From the NCBI GenBank assembly GCA_913773715.1, contig CAJYHD010000169.1, positions 1-7,271 on the forward strand: a DNA stretch of 7,271 bases, given 5' to 3'. This document shows, in pieces, positions 1-6,608 of this stretch; within the stretch, counting starts at the first letter, position 1; every line of letters starts with the position of its first letter. The stretch is from an uncultured Sphingobium sp. Lineage in GTDB: Bacteria; Pseudomonadota; Alphaproteobacteria; Sphingomonadales; Sphingomonadaceae. The notes under the pieces were generated by a model. That model searched no databases. It was not told the origin of the DNA and was given only the letters and a program-made list of their open reading frames with translations. The position numbers and the translations under genes are program-made.

Positions 1-71
1 GCTATGCCGGCCCGCGGAAGTAGCGCTTCACTTCACACATTTCCCGCAAATCGAGACATTTCGTGGCGCAA

Positions 72-92
72 GTAGGAAATGATATTTCCTAC
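72..92. promoter_or_regulatory. Perfect short palindrome, possible operator
   Basis: The arms GTAGGAAAT (72-80) and ATTTCCTAC (84-92) are exact reverse complements around a 3-base centre (GAT). The arms are AT-rich and no T-run follows on either strand, so this does not look like a transcription terminator. It looks more like a binding site for a dimeric regulator. It lies beyond the terminator of the receptor gene, so it may serve a gene to the left of this window. The rest of 1-160 shows no coding potential I trust and no other structure. Confidence 0.45.
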
Positions 93-160
93 ATGTCCCG
101 CTCATTTCGCCCGCCATATGTAGATCGAAGCACCGCGATAGGACAGCTTGACGCCAACCC

Positions 161-196
161 AAGAAAAAGGGCGCGAACCATATGATGGCCGCGCCC
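161..196 (-). terminator. Intrinsic terminator of the TonB-dependent receptor gene
   Basis: Read on the minus strand, a GGGCGCG/CGCGCCC stem (plus positions 190-196 and 169-175) closes a 14-base loop that can itself pair through CCAT/ATGG. The stem is followed directly by the T-rich run TTTTTCTT (168-161). It begins 26 bases past the TAA stop of the receptor gene, the expected place for a rho-independent terminator of that transcript. Confidence 0.85.
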
Positions 197-222
197 TGTC
201 CAGTTGGGGGAGAGATTAGGAC

Positions 223-3186
223 TTACATCCGGTAGGTCACGCCAAACGTGAAGGTCCGGCCGATCCGCGTTTCGAACAGCGTGTCCTGACGGGTGCTGTC
301 GATATAGAGGCGGTTCTGCTCGTCGGTGAGGTTGGTGGCCTCCAGAATGACCTTCAGGCGATCGGTGATGTTGTAGCTGGCCGACGCATCCATGAAGAAG
401 GTCTTGGCATTGCCCTGAAGATCGCTGCCCGGTGAGGCGGGGATGCCGCGAATGAACTTGTCGCGGAAGTTGCCCGTCGTGCGGATCGAGAACTTGTCGT
501 CTTCATAATAGAGCGTGCCGGACGCCGTGTTTTTCGAAAGACCGACGAGGTCTGCCGTCGTGGTGACAGTCGGCACGCCACCGGCGCTGGCAAGGATGTA
601 ATTGATCTTCGAGGTTACGTGCGTGTAGTTCGCCAGAACACCGAAATTGCTCAGGAACCCGCTAAAGAAGGTAAAGGGAATCTGCGCATTCAGTTCGATA
701 CCCTTCAACGGACCGCCACTTGTATTGAAGGGCTGCGAGATGGTGAAAGGATCGGCCGGGACCGCCGTGCCGCCGATTAGTAACGCATCAGGCAAGCCAA
801 GCTCGTTGAAATTGATCTGGCTGTTTACATTCTGGATGTAGGTCTTGATATCCTTGTAAAAGAACGCAGCGGAAAGCAACGATCCGGGACGGAAATACCA
901 TTCGATCGCTGCATCGAAGGTGTTGGCCCGGATCGGATCGAGCAGCGGATTGCTGATGCTGCCGACGCGGGTCGTGGGATTGATCGTGACGGTAGGCGTC
1001 AGAAGGCCAAGTTCCGGTCGCGAAAGTACCTTCGCACCGGAAAGACGGACGAGCAGGTTGCGAACAGGTTCGATCACGATGTTGGCGGATGGCAGCCAAT
1101 CATCATAGCTATTGCGAACCGCCTTATATTGCCCGGCAAGGCCCGTCGGCGAGGTTGCGCTGGCGATGTTGATGTAGCCCGAACCTACCATGTCGGTCTT
1201 GACGTAGCGGACACCCGCATCGCCGCGAACTGGAATACCAAAGGCATCTTCCAGATCGAAATTCGCCATCGCATAGCCGCTGGAGACTTCCTCCAGCACA
1301 CGGCTGCGACCGGCACCGCATTCCACGCCGCAATAGCGGACGGAGTCGAAGTCGAATGTTTCAGCCCATTTGTTCGGATCAATCGCAGCCCAGCTGGACG
1401 GCGCCCCGTTACCCCACAGTTTGTCCACACCAGTGATATTGGTTGTGATGCTGGCAAGCGATGTGCCAGCGGGCAACGCGCGCACCACGGTATCCGCCGT
1501 GTAGGGTCGCAGGAAAGTCGAAAGGAAATCGCTGCGACGATATTGTCCGCCGACGCGGAATGACAAAGCGTCGTTTACCGTCCATTTGAGGTTCAGTTCG
1601 CCCGTCATGTTATCGGTCGTGTTCTTCGAGGGCTTGCCCTGGAAGCTGAACCCGCCCAGCACGGTACCGTTCGACAGCGTCGGTGCGTAATTGAAGTTGC
1701 TGGGATCGGCGACATCGAAGCCGAAGCCGAGAACCGGAGTGGTACCGCCTTTACGGAAGTCTATCGTAAAATTGTCGGTGTCGATCGCATCCATGAAGGT
1801 CTGAAGGCGCTTCTTTCCATCCCAGATCGAACGGTTGAAGCCGACAAGGCCCGTGACTTCCAGATTGTCGCTGAGCTGACGCTTGAAATTGATATTCGCC
1901 TGCTTGAACGTCGAAACGAAATGGTCAACCAATCCTTCGGAACGGACATCGACGCCGTCGAACTGGCCGTAAACGAGCGAGCCATTGTCGTCGAACTGAA
2001 TGTCTCGTACGGAGGTCATCGGCTGACCAAGGTTCGACGCGTTGCGAGCGAACGAGACGGCGGCGATGTAATTGTCGCGGCGTGTGACATCGAAGCGGGA
2101 ATAGAGGAAATCGACCGAGATGTCGGTCGCATCGTCCGGCTTGAACTGTAGCGTCAACGAGCCGCCAATCCGCTCCTGATTTTGCTCGCTGTTAAGGTAA
2201 CGAGGCAGGCGCGGCAGAAAAGCGCCGCTTCCTGCAATACCTGCCAGATCAGGACGACGCAGATCCTGAATAGCTTGATACGCGGCGGTAGTGCTGGTGC
2301 GAGGATTGCCGGTCGAGCAATTGGCGGCAGTCACGCCACGAGAGGCGAGCTGCGTGGCATTCTGACCGGCAGTGTTGGCTGGAGTATAGCCAACCGGGGA
2401 GCAGAAACCGCCATTGGTGTTGGCCGACAGAATATCGACAGCGGAATACCCAACCTCACGCAAATGCCGCTTCTGGTAGGCGATCGATCCCAGGATACCG
2501 AAGCCGCTGTCGCCGAACTGCTTGGAAACGAGCAGCGAGGCGCGGGGATCGACCTGCTTGGACAGCTCGTTGTAAACGCCGCGCGCCGTCATCGACAGGA
2601 CGAAGTCGTCCTTCTGATCGAACGGCTTGGGTGCGGAGAGATCGACCGTCGCGCCGAGCGAGCCTTCCTCGACATCGGCGGACGGCGTCTTGCGCACGGA
2701 CAGCGCGGAAAAGATTTCGGTCGGGAAGACGTTGAAGTCGAAGCTGCGGCCATTGTTGCCCGCGCCGTAGATGTCGGACGAGCCGGTCTGCGAGGTGCCT
2801 TCCATGCCGTTGATGCGAACACGGGTGAAGCCTGCGCCAAGGCCGCGAACCGAGATGTTGCGGCCTTCGCCACCGTCGCCTCGGGCCAGCGCAACGCCGG
2901 GGATGCGCTGCATCGATTCGGCAAGATTGGAGTCCGGGAACTTGCCGATGTCTTCGGCGACGATCGAGTCGATCGCGGCGGCTTCCTGTCGCTTCAGGCC
3001 CAGCGCGCTGTTGAGTGAGGCGCGGAAGCCAGTGACGACGATGTCGGCGGCACCCTGATCAGCCGCAGCCTGCGGCGCTGAGGCCTGTTCCTGCGCCACG
3101 GCAGGTGCTGCGACAATCAGCGTGGATGCAATTGCAATCGCCGAACTGCGGCGGGCGAAGGTGGAACGCGCATGCGTGAACAACAT
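223..3186 (-). CDS. TonB-dependent receptor, Xanthomonas/Caulobacter class
   Basis: An outer-membrane, energy-coupled importer of 987 residues, probably for plant cell-wall oligosaccharides. The chosen ATG (3186-3184) has GGGGAGG four bases upstream and starts a classic signal peptide: n-region with R7, R12 and R13, hydrophobic stretch 15-30, likely cleavage at AVA|QE (31/32). An in-frame extension to 3294 lacks these features. A TonB-box-like stretch DIVVTG lies at 48-53. The plug domain runs about 66-190, with EDIGKFPDSNLAESMQRIPGV and a GRNISVRG motif near 108-115. The rest forms the beta barrel, with EATNLTDE near the C-terminus as in TIGR01782 receptors. The last residues are TYRM, so the aromatic residue is third from the end rather than terminal. 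Only four cysteines were seen (262, 290, 619, 623), in two groups probably in external loops. The gene is monocistronic here and divergent from a pectin-degrading cluster; the pectic substrate is inferred from that context. Confidence 0.95.
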   Translation of the reverse strand: MLFTHARSTFARRSSAIAIASTLIVAAPAVAQEQASAPQAAADQGAADIVVTGFRASLNSALGLKRQEAAAIDSIVAEDIGKFPDSNLAESMQRIPGVALARGDGGEGRNISVRGLGAGFTRVRINGMEGTSQTGSSDIYGAGNNGRSFDFNVFPTEIFSALSVRKTPSADVEEGSLGATVDLSAPKPFDQKDDFVLSMTARGVYNELSKQVDPRASLLVSKQFGDSGFGILGSIAYQKRHLREVGYSAVDILSANTNGGFCSPVGYTPANTAGQNATQLASRGVTAANCSTGNPRTSTTAAYQAIQDLRRPDLAGIAGSGAFLPRLPRYLNSEQNQERIGGSLTLQFKPDDATDISVDFLYSRFDVTRRDNYIAAVSFARNASNLGQPMTSVRDIQFDDNGSLVYGQFDGVDVRSEGLVDHFVSTFKQANINFKRQLSDNLEVTGLVGFNRSIWDGKKRLQTFMDAIDTDNFTIDFRKGGTTPVLGFGFDVADPSNFNYAPTLSNGTVLGGFSFQGKPSKNTTDNMTGELNLKWTVNDALSFRVGGQYRRSDFLSTFLRPYTADTVVRALPAGTSLASITTNITGVDKLWGNGAPSSWAAIDPNKWAETFDFDSVRYCGVECGAGRSRVLEEVSSGYAMANFDLEDAFGIPVRGDAGVRYVKTDMVGSGYINIASATSPTGLAGQYKAVRNSYDDWLPSANIVIEPVRNLLVRLSGAKVLSRPELGLLTPTVTINPTTRVGSISNPLLDPIRANTFDAAIEWYFRPGSLLSAAFFYKDIKTYIQNVNSQINFNELGLPDALLIGGTAVPADPFTISQPFNTSGGPLKGIELNAQIPFTFFSGFLSNFGVLANYTHVTSKINYILASAGGVPTVTTTADLVGLSKNTASGTLYYEDDKFSIRTTGNFRDKFIRGIPASPGSDLQGNAKTFFMDASASYNITDRLKVILEATNLTDEQNRLYIDSTRQDTLFETRIGRTFTFGVTYRM

Positions 3187-3190
3187 ATAT

Positions 3191-3197
3191 CCTCCCC
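3191..3197 (-). promoter_or_regulatory. Shine-Dalgarno site fixing the receptor start
   Basis: On the minus strand GGGGAGG is followed by ATAT and then the ATG at 3186. Its strength, together with the signal peptide that follows, decides in favour of this start over the in-frame upstream ATG codons. Confidence 0.75.
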
Positions 3198-3226
3198 TAG
3201 AGCGGCGCCCCCTGATGCGCCAAGAC

Positions 3227-3322
3227 AGTCCCACTATGTGAACTTGATGATCATGATAGCGCCCTTGTCGGACAAAAGCTACATAAATCATCATGTGATT
3301 TTTTGTTTCACATTATGGGACT
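3227..3322. promoter_or_regulatory. Inverted pair of 16-bp motifs in the divergent control region
   Basis: AGTCCCACTATGTGAA (plus strand, 3227-3242) recurs on the minus strand as AGTCCCATAATGTGAA (3322-3307). The two match at 14 of 16 positions, differing only in the central two bases. They face each other across 64 bp of AT-rich DNA between the divergently transcribed receptor and esterase genes. A weaker copy, GTCCCGATATATGGA (3348-3362), matches the first at 11 of 15 positions and overlaps the proposed rightward -10. An extra ATGTGA (3293-3298) faces the TCACAT inside the second copy. This is the layout expected of operators for one regulator controlling both directions. The regulator is not in the window and I do not recognise the motif. 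Confidence 0.5.
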
Positions 3323-3333
3323 TAATGACGGCG

Positions 3334-3362
3334 TTGACCGTTTTATTGTCCCGATATATGGA
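3334..3362 (+). promoter_or_regulatory. Candidate promoter of the rightward cluster
   Basis: TTGACC (3334-3339) is a good -35 match. A 17-base spacer leads to TATGGA (3357-3362), a poor -10; TATATG at 3355-3360 is an alternative with a short spacer. Either would give a leader of roughly 100 bases before the esterase ATG, containing both stem-loops described separately. No convincing promoter for the leftward receptor gene could be chosen by eye. Confidence 0.3.
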
Positions 3363-3389
3363 TCGAAAATCTATTTAACGGGATCGTTT

Positions 3390-3411
3390 CACCACCCCTG
3401 CACAGGTGGTG
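3390..3411 (+). other. Leader stem-loop upstream of the esterase gene
   Basis: CACCACC (3390-3396) pairs with GGTGGTG (3405-3411) across an 8-base loop. It sits 7 bases before a second, stronger hairpin. The tandem arrangement suggests a structured 5' leader, though this stem alone could be coincidental. Confidence 0.35.
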
Positions 3412-3418
3412 CATCTTT

Positions 3419-3446
3419 GGGAGGCGCGCGGCTTGACGCGCCTCCC
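3419..3446 (+). terminator. Terminator-like hairpin or SD-sequestering leader element
   Basis: GGGAGGCGCG (3419-3428) and CGCGCCTCCC (3437-3446) are perfect 10-bp complements around the loop CGGCTTGA. On the plus strand the stem is followed by ACTTTTCC, so it resembles an intrinsic terminator, yet it lies 28 bases before the esterase ATG with no convincing gene upstream on that strand. It could be an attenuator. Alternatively, GGGAGG (3419-3424) is a strong Shine-Dalgarno sequence placed 8 bases before an in-frame TTG (3433) in the loop, so the hairpin could hide a start site. Confidence 0.55.
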
Positions 3447-3474
3447 ACTTTTCCTCGCTTTTCGGATCGCCATC

Positions 3475-4671
3475 ATGTCCAGCAGTGTCGCCTTAGCTCT
3501 GATGTTGACGCTCACCGCACAGAGTTATAATCTTTTGCCCGGATCGCCGGAGCGAAGCCATGTTTTCGATGCGGACGGCCACGGAGTCGAGCCAGGCGCG
3601 CGTGACGACGGCTTTGCCTATTCGCTGAAGCTGCCGGAGGGCGATTATCGCGTCACCCTGTCCCTGGGCGACAAGGCGACGGCGGGTGAAACCACCGTCA
3701 AGGCGGAGGCGCGGCGGCTGATGCTGCGCAACGTCGCGACGCGTAAGGGGCAGTTCGTGACGCGCAGCTTCCTCGTCAACGTCCGCACGCCCGCCTTGCC
3801 GCCCCCGCCCACCAATGCGCCGGGCGGCAAGGCGGTGCGGCTGACGGCAGGCGATCTGGCCGAGAGGACTTGGGACGACAAGCTAACACTGGAGTTTCTG
3901 GGCAAGCCCACCGTGCGCTCGATCACGGTCGCGCCGGTCGAGGCGCCGACCATTTTTCTGGCGGGTGATTCGACCGTCACCGACCAGCACGCCGAACCGG
4001 CGGCAAGCTGGGGCCAGATGCTGCCCGCGATGCTCGACGACAGGATCGTTGTCGCCAATCATGCGAAATCCGGCGCGACGATGAAGTCGTTCCTCACCGA
4101 CCTGCGCTTCGACAAGCTGCTGTCGGGGATGAAGCCGGGCGACTGGCTGTTCATCCAGTTCGGGCACAATGACCAGAAGGAACAATGGCCTCAGACCTAT
4201 GTAGATCCGGTCGTGACCTATCCCGCCTATCTGCGCATCTATATCGCCGAGGCGCGGCGGCGGGGCGGGCATCCGGTAATGGTGACATCGCCCGAGCGGC
4301 GCAATTTCGATGCGGCGGGCAAGATCAGCGGCACGCTCACCGCCTATGCCGACGCCATGCGGCGGGTCGCGGCGGAGGAGAAAGTGCCGCTCATCGACCT
4401 CAATGCGGATAGCAGGGCAATCTACGAAGCGCTGGGGCCGCAGGTCAGCCCGACCGCCTTCAACGACGGCGGTGCGGACAAGACCCATCACAACAATTAT
4501 GGCGCTTGGCTGCTGGCGAGCGCGGTGGCGGAACGGATGCGGAGCGGGGTACCGGAGCTTGCAGGCCATGTCGTGGCAGAGCGTTTCGATCCGGCCCATC
4601 CGCCAAGTGCGGCGCAGGTCGCGATCGTGCCCAGCCTGATCCACGACAGCCAGCGCCCGGCGGGGAACTGA
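3475..4671 (+). CDS. Rhamnogalacturonan acetylesterase-like SGNH hydrolase (CE12 type)
   Basis: A predicted secreted esterase removing acetyl groups from galacturonate in rhamnogalacturonan. From the ATG at 3475 it is 398 residues. The SGNH blocks are clear: LAGDSTVTD with nucleophile Ser166; the KSGAT glycine near residue 200; QFGHNDQ with Asn232 (GxND); and DKTHHN with Asp335 and His338 completing the triad. This fits the YesT/RGAE family. Classic members are about 230 residues; here about 150 extra N-terminal residues look like a beta-rich accessory domain (YSLKLPEGDYRVTLSLGD), then a Pro-rich stretch PALPPPPTNAP. The start is uncertain. The ATG gives a hydrophobic but uncharged leader (MSSSVALALMLTLTAQS) with a weak SD. 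TTG at 3433 would add 14 residues including two Arg, with a strong GGGAGG SD that lies in a hairpin. First gene of the rightward cluster; its stop is one base before the GH28 start. Confidence 0.92.
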   Translation: MSSSVALALMLTLTAQSYNLLPGSPERSHVFDADGHGVEPGARDDGFAYSLKLPEGDYRVTLSLGDKATAGETTVKAEARRLMLRNVATRKGQFVTRSFLVNVRTPALPPPPTNAPGGKAVRLTAGDLAERTWDDKLTLEFLGKPTVRSITVAPVEAPTIFLAGDSTVTDQHAEPAASWGQMLPAMLDDRIVVANHAKSGATMKSFLTDLRFDKLLSGMKPGDWLFIQFGHNDQKEQWPQTYVDPVVTYPAYLRIYIAEARRRGGHPVMVTSPERRNFDAAGKISGTLTAYADAMRRVAAEEKVPLIDLNADSRAIYEALGPQVSPTAFNDGGADKTHHNNYGAWLLASAVAERMRSGVPELAGHVVAERFDPAHPPSAAQVAIVPSLIHDSQRPAGN

Positions 4672-4672
4672 C

Positions 4673-6193
4673 ATGGAACTGGCGCGGCGAGAGGTGGCGA
4701 TGGGATTGATCGCAGGATTGGCGCTGCCCTTCCCCGCCCATGCCGCGCGGATGATCGACATTCGCGATCATGGCGCGCGCGGGGACGGACGCAGCATCGA
4801 TAGCGACGCGATCAACGCCGCCATCACGGCGGCATCGGCGGCGGGCGGCGGCACGGTGCTGGCGCCGCGCGGGCGTTATCTCTGCTTCTCGATCCGGCTG
4901 AAGAGCCGCGTCACATTGATGCTCGCAAAGGGCGCGGTGATCGAGGCGGCAGACCCGGCGCGGCATGGCGGGCGCTACGACCTGCCCGAAGAGGGCGTCG
5001 AGCCACTCTACCAGGATTTCGGCCACAGCCACTGGCGCAACAGCCTGATCTGGGGCGACGACGTCGAACAGGTGGCGATCACCGGGCCGGGCTTGATCCA
5101 TGGACTTGGCCTCACCCGTGACGGACCTGGCGCGCGCTGGAAGAAACAGGCGGGCGAGCGCCCACTCTCCATGCGGGGCATGAGCGCAGCGCAGATCAGC
5201 AAGCTTGAGCCGGACGCCGCCGCGATGCGGGGCTTGGGCAACAAGGCGATCGCGTTCAAGAACGGGCGCGACATCCGCTTGTCCGGCTTCACCATCCTCA
5301 AGGGCGGGCATTTCGCGGTGCTGGCGACGGGCACGCAGGGATTGCGGATCGACGGTCTGACGATCGACACCGATCGCGACGGAATCGACCTCGATTGCGT
5401 GCGCGACGTAGTGGTGGAACGCTGCCGCGTCAATTCTCCCAATGACGACGCAATCGTGGTCAAGAGCAGCTTCGCACTGGGCCGGGCGGTGGCGGCGGAG
5501 AATATCCTGATCCGCGACTGCGACGTGTCGGGATATGATATGGGGTCGCTGGTCGATGGCACGAAGCGCACGACGCAGCAGGTCGCGCCCGACCGCGACC
5601 GGGTGACCGGACGGATCAAGCTCGGCACCGAAAGCAATGGCGGCTATCGCAATGTGCGGATCGAGGATTGCCGCTTCACCCGATGCCGGGGGCTGGCGCT
5701 GGAGACGGTGGACGGCGGCGCGATGGAGCAGGTCGTCGCCCGGCGGCTGACGATGCGCGACGTGACGACGGCTCCCATCTTCCTGCGGCTGGGCGATCGG
5801 CGGCGCGGACCGGATGGGACCGGTGTGGGGTCGATCGACGGAATCGACCTCAGCGAGATCGACGCGCGCGGCATCGACCATCGCTTCCCGGCGGCGATCG
5901 CGGGGCTGCCGAGGCATCCGGTGCGCAATGTTGCGCTGCGCGACATCCATCTCGTGTATCGCGGCGGCGGAACGCAGGCCGATGAAGCGCAGGGTCCAGC
6001 GGAGCTGGCGGACGCCTATCCCGAGCCAAGCATGTTCGGGGTGCTGCCCGCCTGGGGCTTATGGGCGCGCCATGTCGCTGGATTGACGATCGATCGCCTC
6101 ACTGCCGAGACGATGACGCCCGATGCGCGACCGCCCTTCCGATTCACTGACGTGGACAGGGTGAGCGTAAAAGACACGCCGCTCTGGCGTTGA
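4673..6193 (+). CDS. Glycoside hydrolase family 28, pectin backbone hydrolase
   Basis: A 506-residue right-handed beta-helix enzyme, expected to be exported and to cleave galacturonate or rhamnose linkages of pectin by inversion. GGGGA lies six bases before the ATG and the esterase stop is one base upstream, suggesting translational coupling. The N-terminus (MELARREVAMGLIAGLA) is a signal peptide cleaved near AHA|AR (24/25); its Arg pair at 5-6 makes Tat export possible. A pectate-lyase-superfamily opening (IRDHGARGDG, 30-39) is followed by GH28 landmarks: DTDRDGID (232-239), NDD (257-259) and RIK (314-316). The His of the usual GHG motif is not seen; SGYDMGSLVDG (286-296) stands there, followed by LGTESNGG after RIK. 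I recall this pattern from a bacterial GH28 clade, so it is probably a clade trait and not damage. Exact specificity (polygalacturonase, rhamnogalacturonan galacturonohydrolase or rhamnohydrolase) cannot be read from the sequence. Confidence 0.9.
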   Translation: MELARREVAMGLIAGLALPFPAHAARMIDIRDHGARGDGRSIDSDAINAAITAASAAGGGTVLAPRGRYLCFSIRLKSRVTLMLAKGAVIEAADPARHGGRYDLPEEGVEPLYQDFGHSHWRNSLIWGDDVEQVAITGPGLIHGLGLTRDGPGARWKKQAGERPLSMRGMSAAQISKLEPDAAAMRGLGNKAIAFKNGRDIRLSGFTILKGGHFAVLATGTQGLRIDGLTIDTDRDGIDLDCVRDVVVERCRVNSPNDDAIVVKSSFALGRAVAAENILIRDCDVSGYDMGSLVDGTKRTTQQVAPDRDRVTGRIKLGTESNGGYRNVRIEDCRFTRCRGLALETVDGGAMEQVVARRLTMRDVTTAPIFLRLGDRRRGPDGTGVGSIDGIDLSEIDARGIDHRFPAAIAGLPRHPVRNVALRDIHLVYRGGGTQADEAQGPAELADAYPEPSMFGVLPAWGLWARHVAGLTIDRLTAETMTPDARPPFRFTDVDRVSVKDTPLWR

Positions 6194-6219
6194 ACGACAA
6201 TGTGGCGTTGACGAATATG
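6185..6219. repeat. Imperfect tandem repeat at the GH28 stop codon
   Basis: TGGCGTTGAACGACAATG (6185-6202) is followed at once by TGGCGTTGACGAATATG (6203-6219). The two share TGGCGTTGA and most of the remainder. The first copy contains the last two GH28 codons and its TGA stop, so this looks like a small duplication of the gene's 3' edge. Confidence 0.45.
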
Positions 6220-6253
6220 TGGGACGATGTTACCCAAATATCGGTTTAAGGTT

Positions 6254-6264
6254 CCATAATATGG
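6254..6264. promoter_or_regulatory. Small palindrome upstream of rhaM
   Basis: CCATA (6254-6258) and TATGG (6260-6264) are inverted around one base, inside the 90-bp AT-richer gap between GH28 and rhaM. It includes CATAAT, a -10-like hexamer, but no good -35 lies at proper spacing. An internal promoter or operator is possible; the evidence is thin. Confidence 0.25.
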
Positions 6265-6270
6265 TTCATG

Positions 6271-6276
6271 AGGGGA
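6271..6276 (+). promoter_or_regulatory. Shine-Dalgarno site supporting a TTG start for rhaM
   Basis: AGGGGA lies seven bases before TTG (6284). An in-frame TGA at 6269-6271 rules out any earlier start. The only nearby in-frame ATG (6305) would delete seven conserved N-terminal residues. Confidence 0.75.
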
Positions 6277-6283
6277 AGCTGCT

Positions 6284-6598
6284 TTGTCCATCCACGCCTT
6301 CAAGATGCAGCTGAAGCCCGGCGTGGTCGAGGAATATCGCCGCCGTCATGATGAAATCTGGCCGGAACTGTCCGCACTGCTGACCGAATCGGGCATCTCC
6401 GATTATTCGATCTTCCTCGACGAGGAGACGCTCAGTCTGTTCGCGGTGCTGAAGCTGGCCGAAGTCAACATGCGTGACGCGCTGCCCGACCATCTGGTCA
6501 TGAAGCGCTGGTGGGATCATATGGCACCGCTGATGGAGGTCGAGCCGGGTAACCGGCCCAAGGAATGGCCGCTCCCCCTGCTGTTCCACATGGATTGA
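6284..6598 (+). CDS. rhaM: L-rhamnose mutarotase
   Basis: A small cytoplasmic enzyme that interconverts the alpha and beta anomers of L-rhamnopyranose, helping feed free rhamnose into catabolism. With the TTG start it is 104 residues, the same as I recall for E. coli RhaM, and it aligns without gaps over the N-terminal half. Family landmarks are present: AFKMQL near 5-10, Tyr18 and His22 in YRRRHDEIWPEL (catalytic region), Tyr41 in DYSIFLD, and the Trp pair 76-77 in KRWWDHM. No signal peptide, unlike its neighbours. It lies 90 bp after GH28 and 10 bp before the GH35 gene, so it is probably cotranscribed with the latter. Its presence among pectin enzymes indicates that L-rhamnose is an end product of the locus. 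The start codon is unusual, but length, SD and homology all support it. Confidence 0.93.
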   Translation: MSIHAFKMQLKPGVVEEYRRRHDEIWPELSALLTESGISDYSIFLDEETLSLFAVLKLAEVNMRDALPDHLVMKRWWDHMAPLMEVEPGNRPKEWPLPLLFHMD

Positions 6599-6608
6599 GC
6601 GCAGCCTG

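Noticed and set aside
2..40. Twelve-codon minus-strand open frame at the left edge (MCEVKRYFRGPA, then stop)
   Set aside because: Too short to support, no SD, and its context lies outside the window.
2182..3018. 278-codon open frame on the plus strand opposite the receptor gene
   Set aside because: It lies wholly opposite the plug and early barrel coding sequence, and its translation shows no family features.
3203..3221. GGCGC/GCGCC stem in the receptor 5' leader
   Set aside because: Only 5 bp in GC-rich sequence with no accompanying signal; too likely by chance to list as a feature.
3293..3313. CRP-like site ATGTGA...TCACAT
   Set aside because: The half-sites are 9 bases apart, whereas CRP sites use TGTGA-N6-TCACA. 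It is better explained as part of the inverted motif pair.
3172..3530. Small plus-strand open frames (68 and 75 codons) in the divergent control region
   Set aside because: No good SD, no recognisable product, and they run across promoter-like DNA and hairpins. A leader peptide cannot be fully excluded, but nothing supports one.
4460..5950. 496-codon open frame on the minus strand opposite the esterase and GH28 genes
   Set aside because: Arg/His/Ala/Asp-rich translation with no recognisable domain; the plus-strand GH28 motifs are unmistakable. It is an antisense shadow typical of GC-rich coding DNA.
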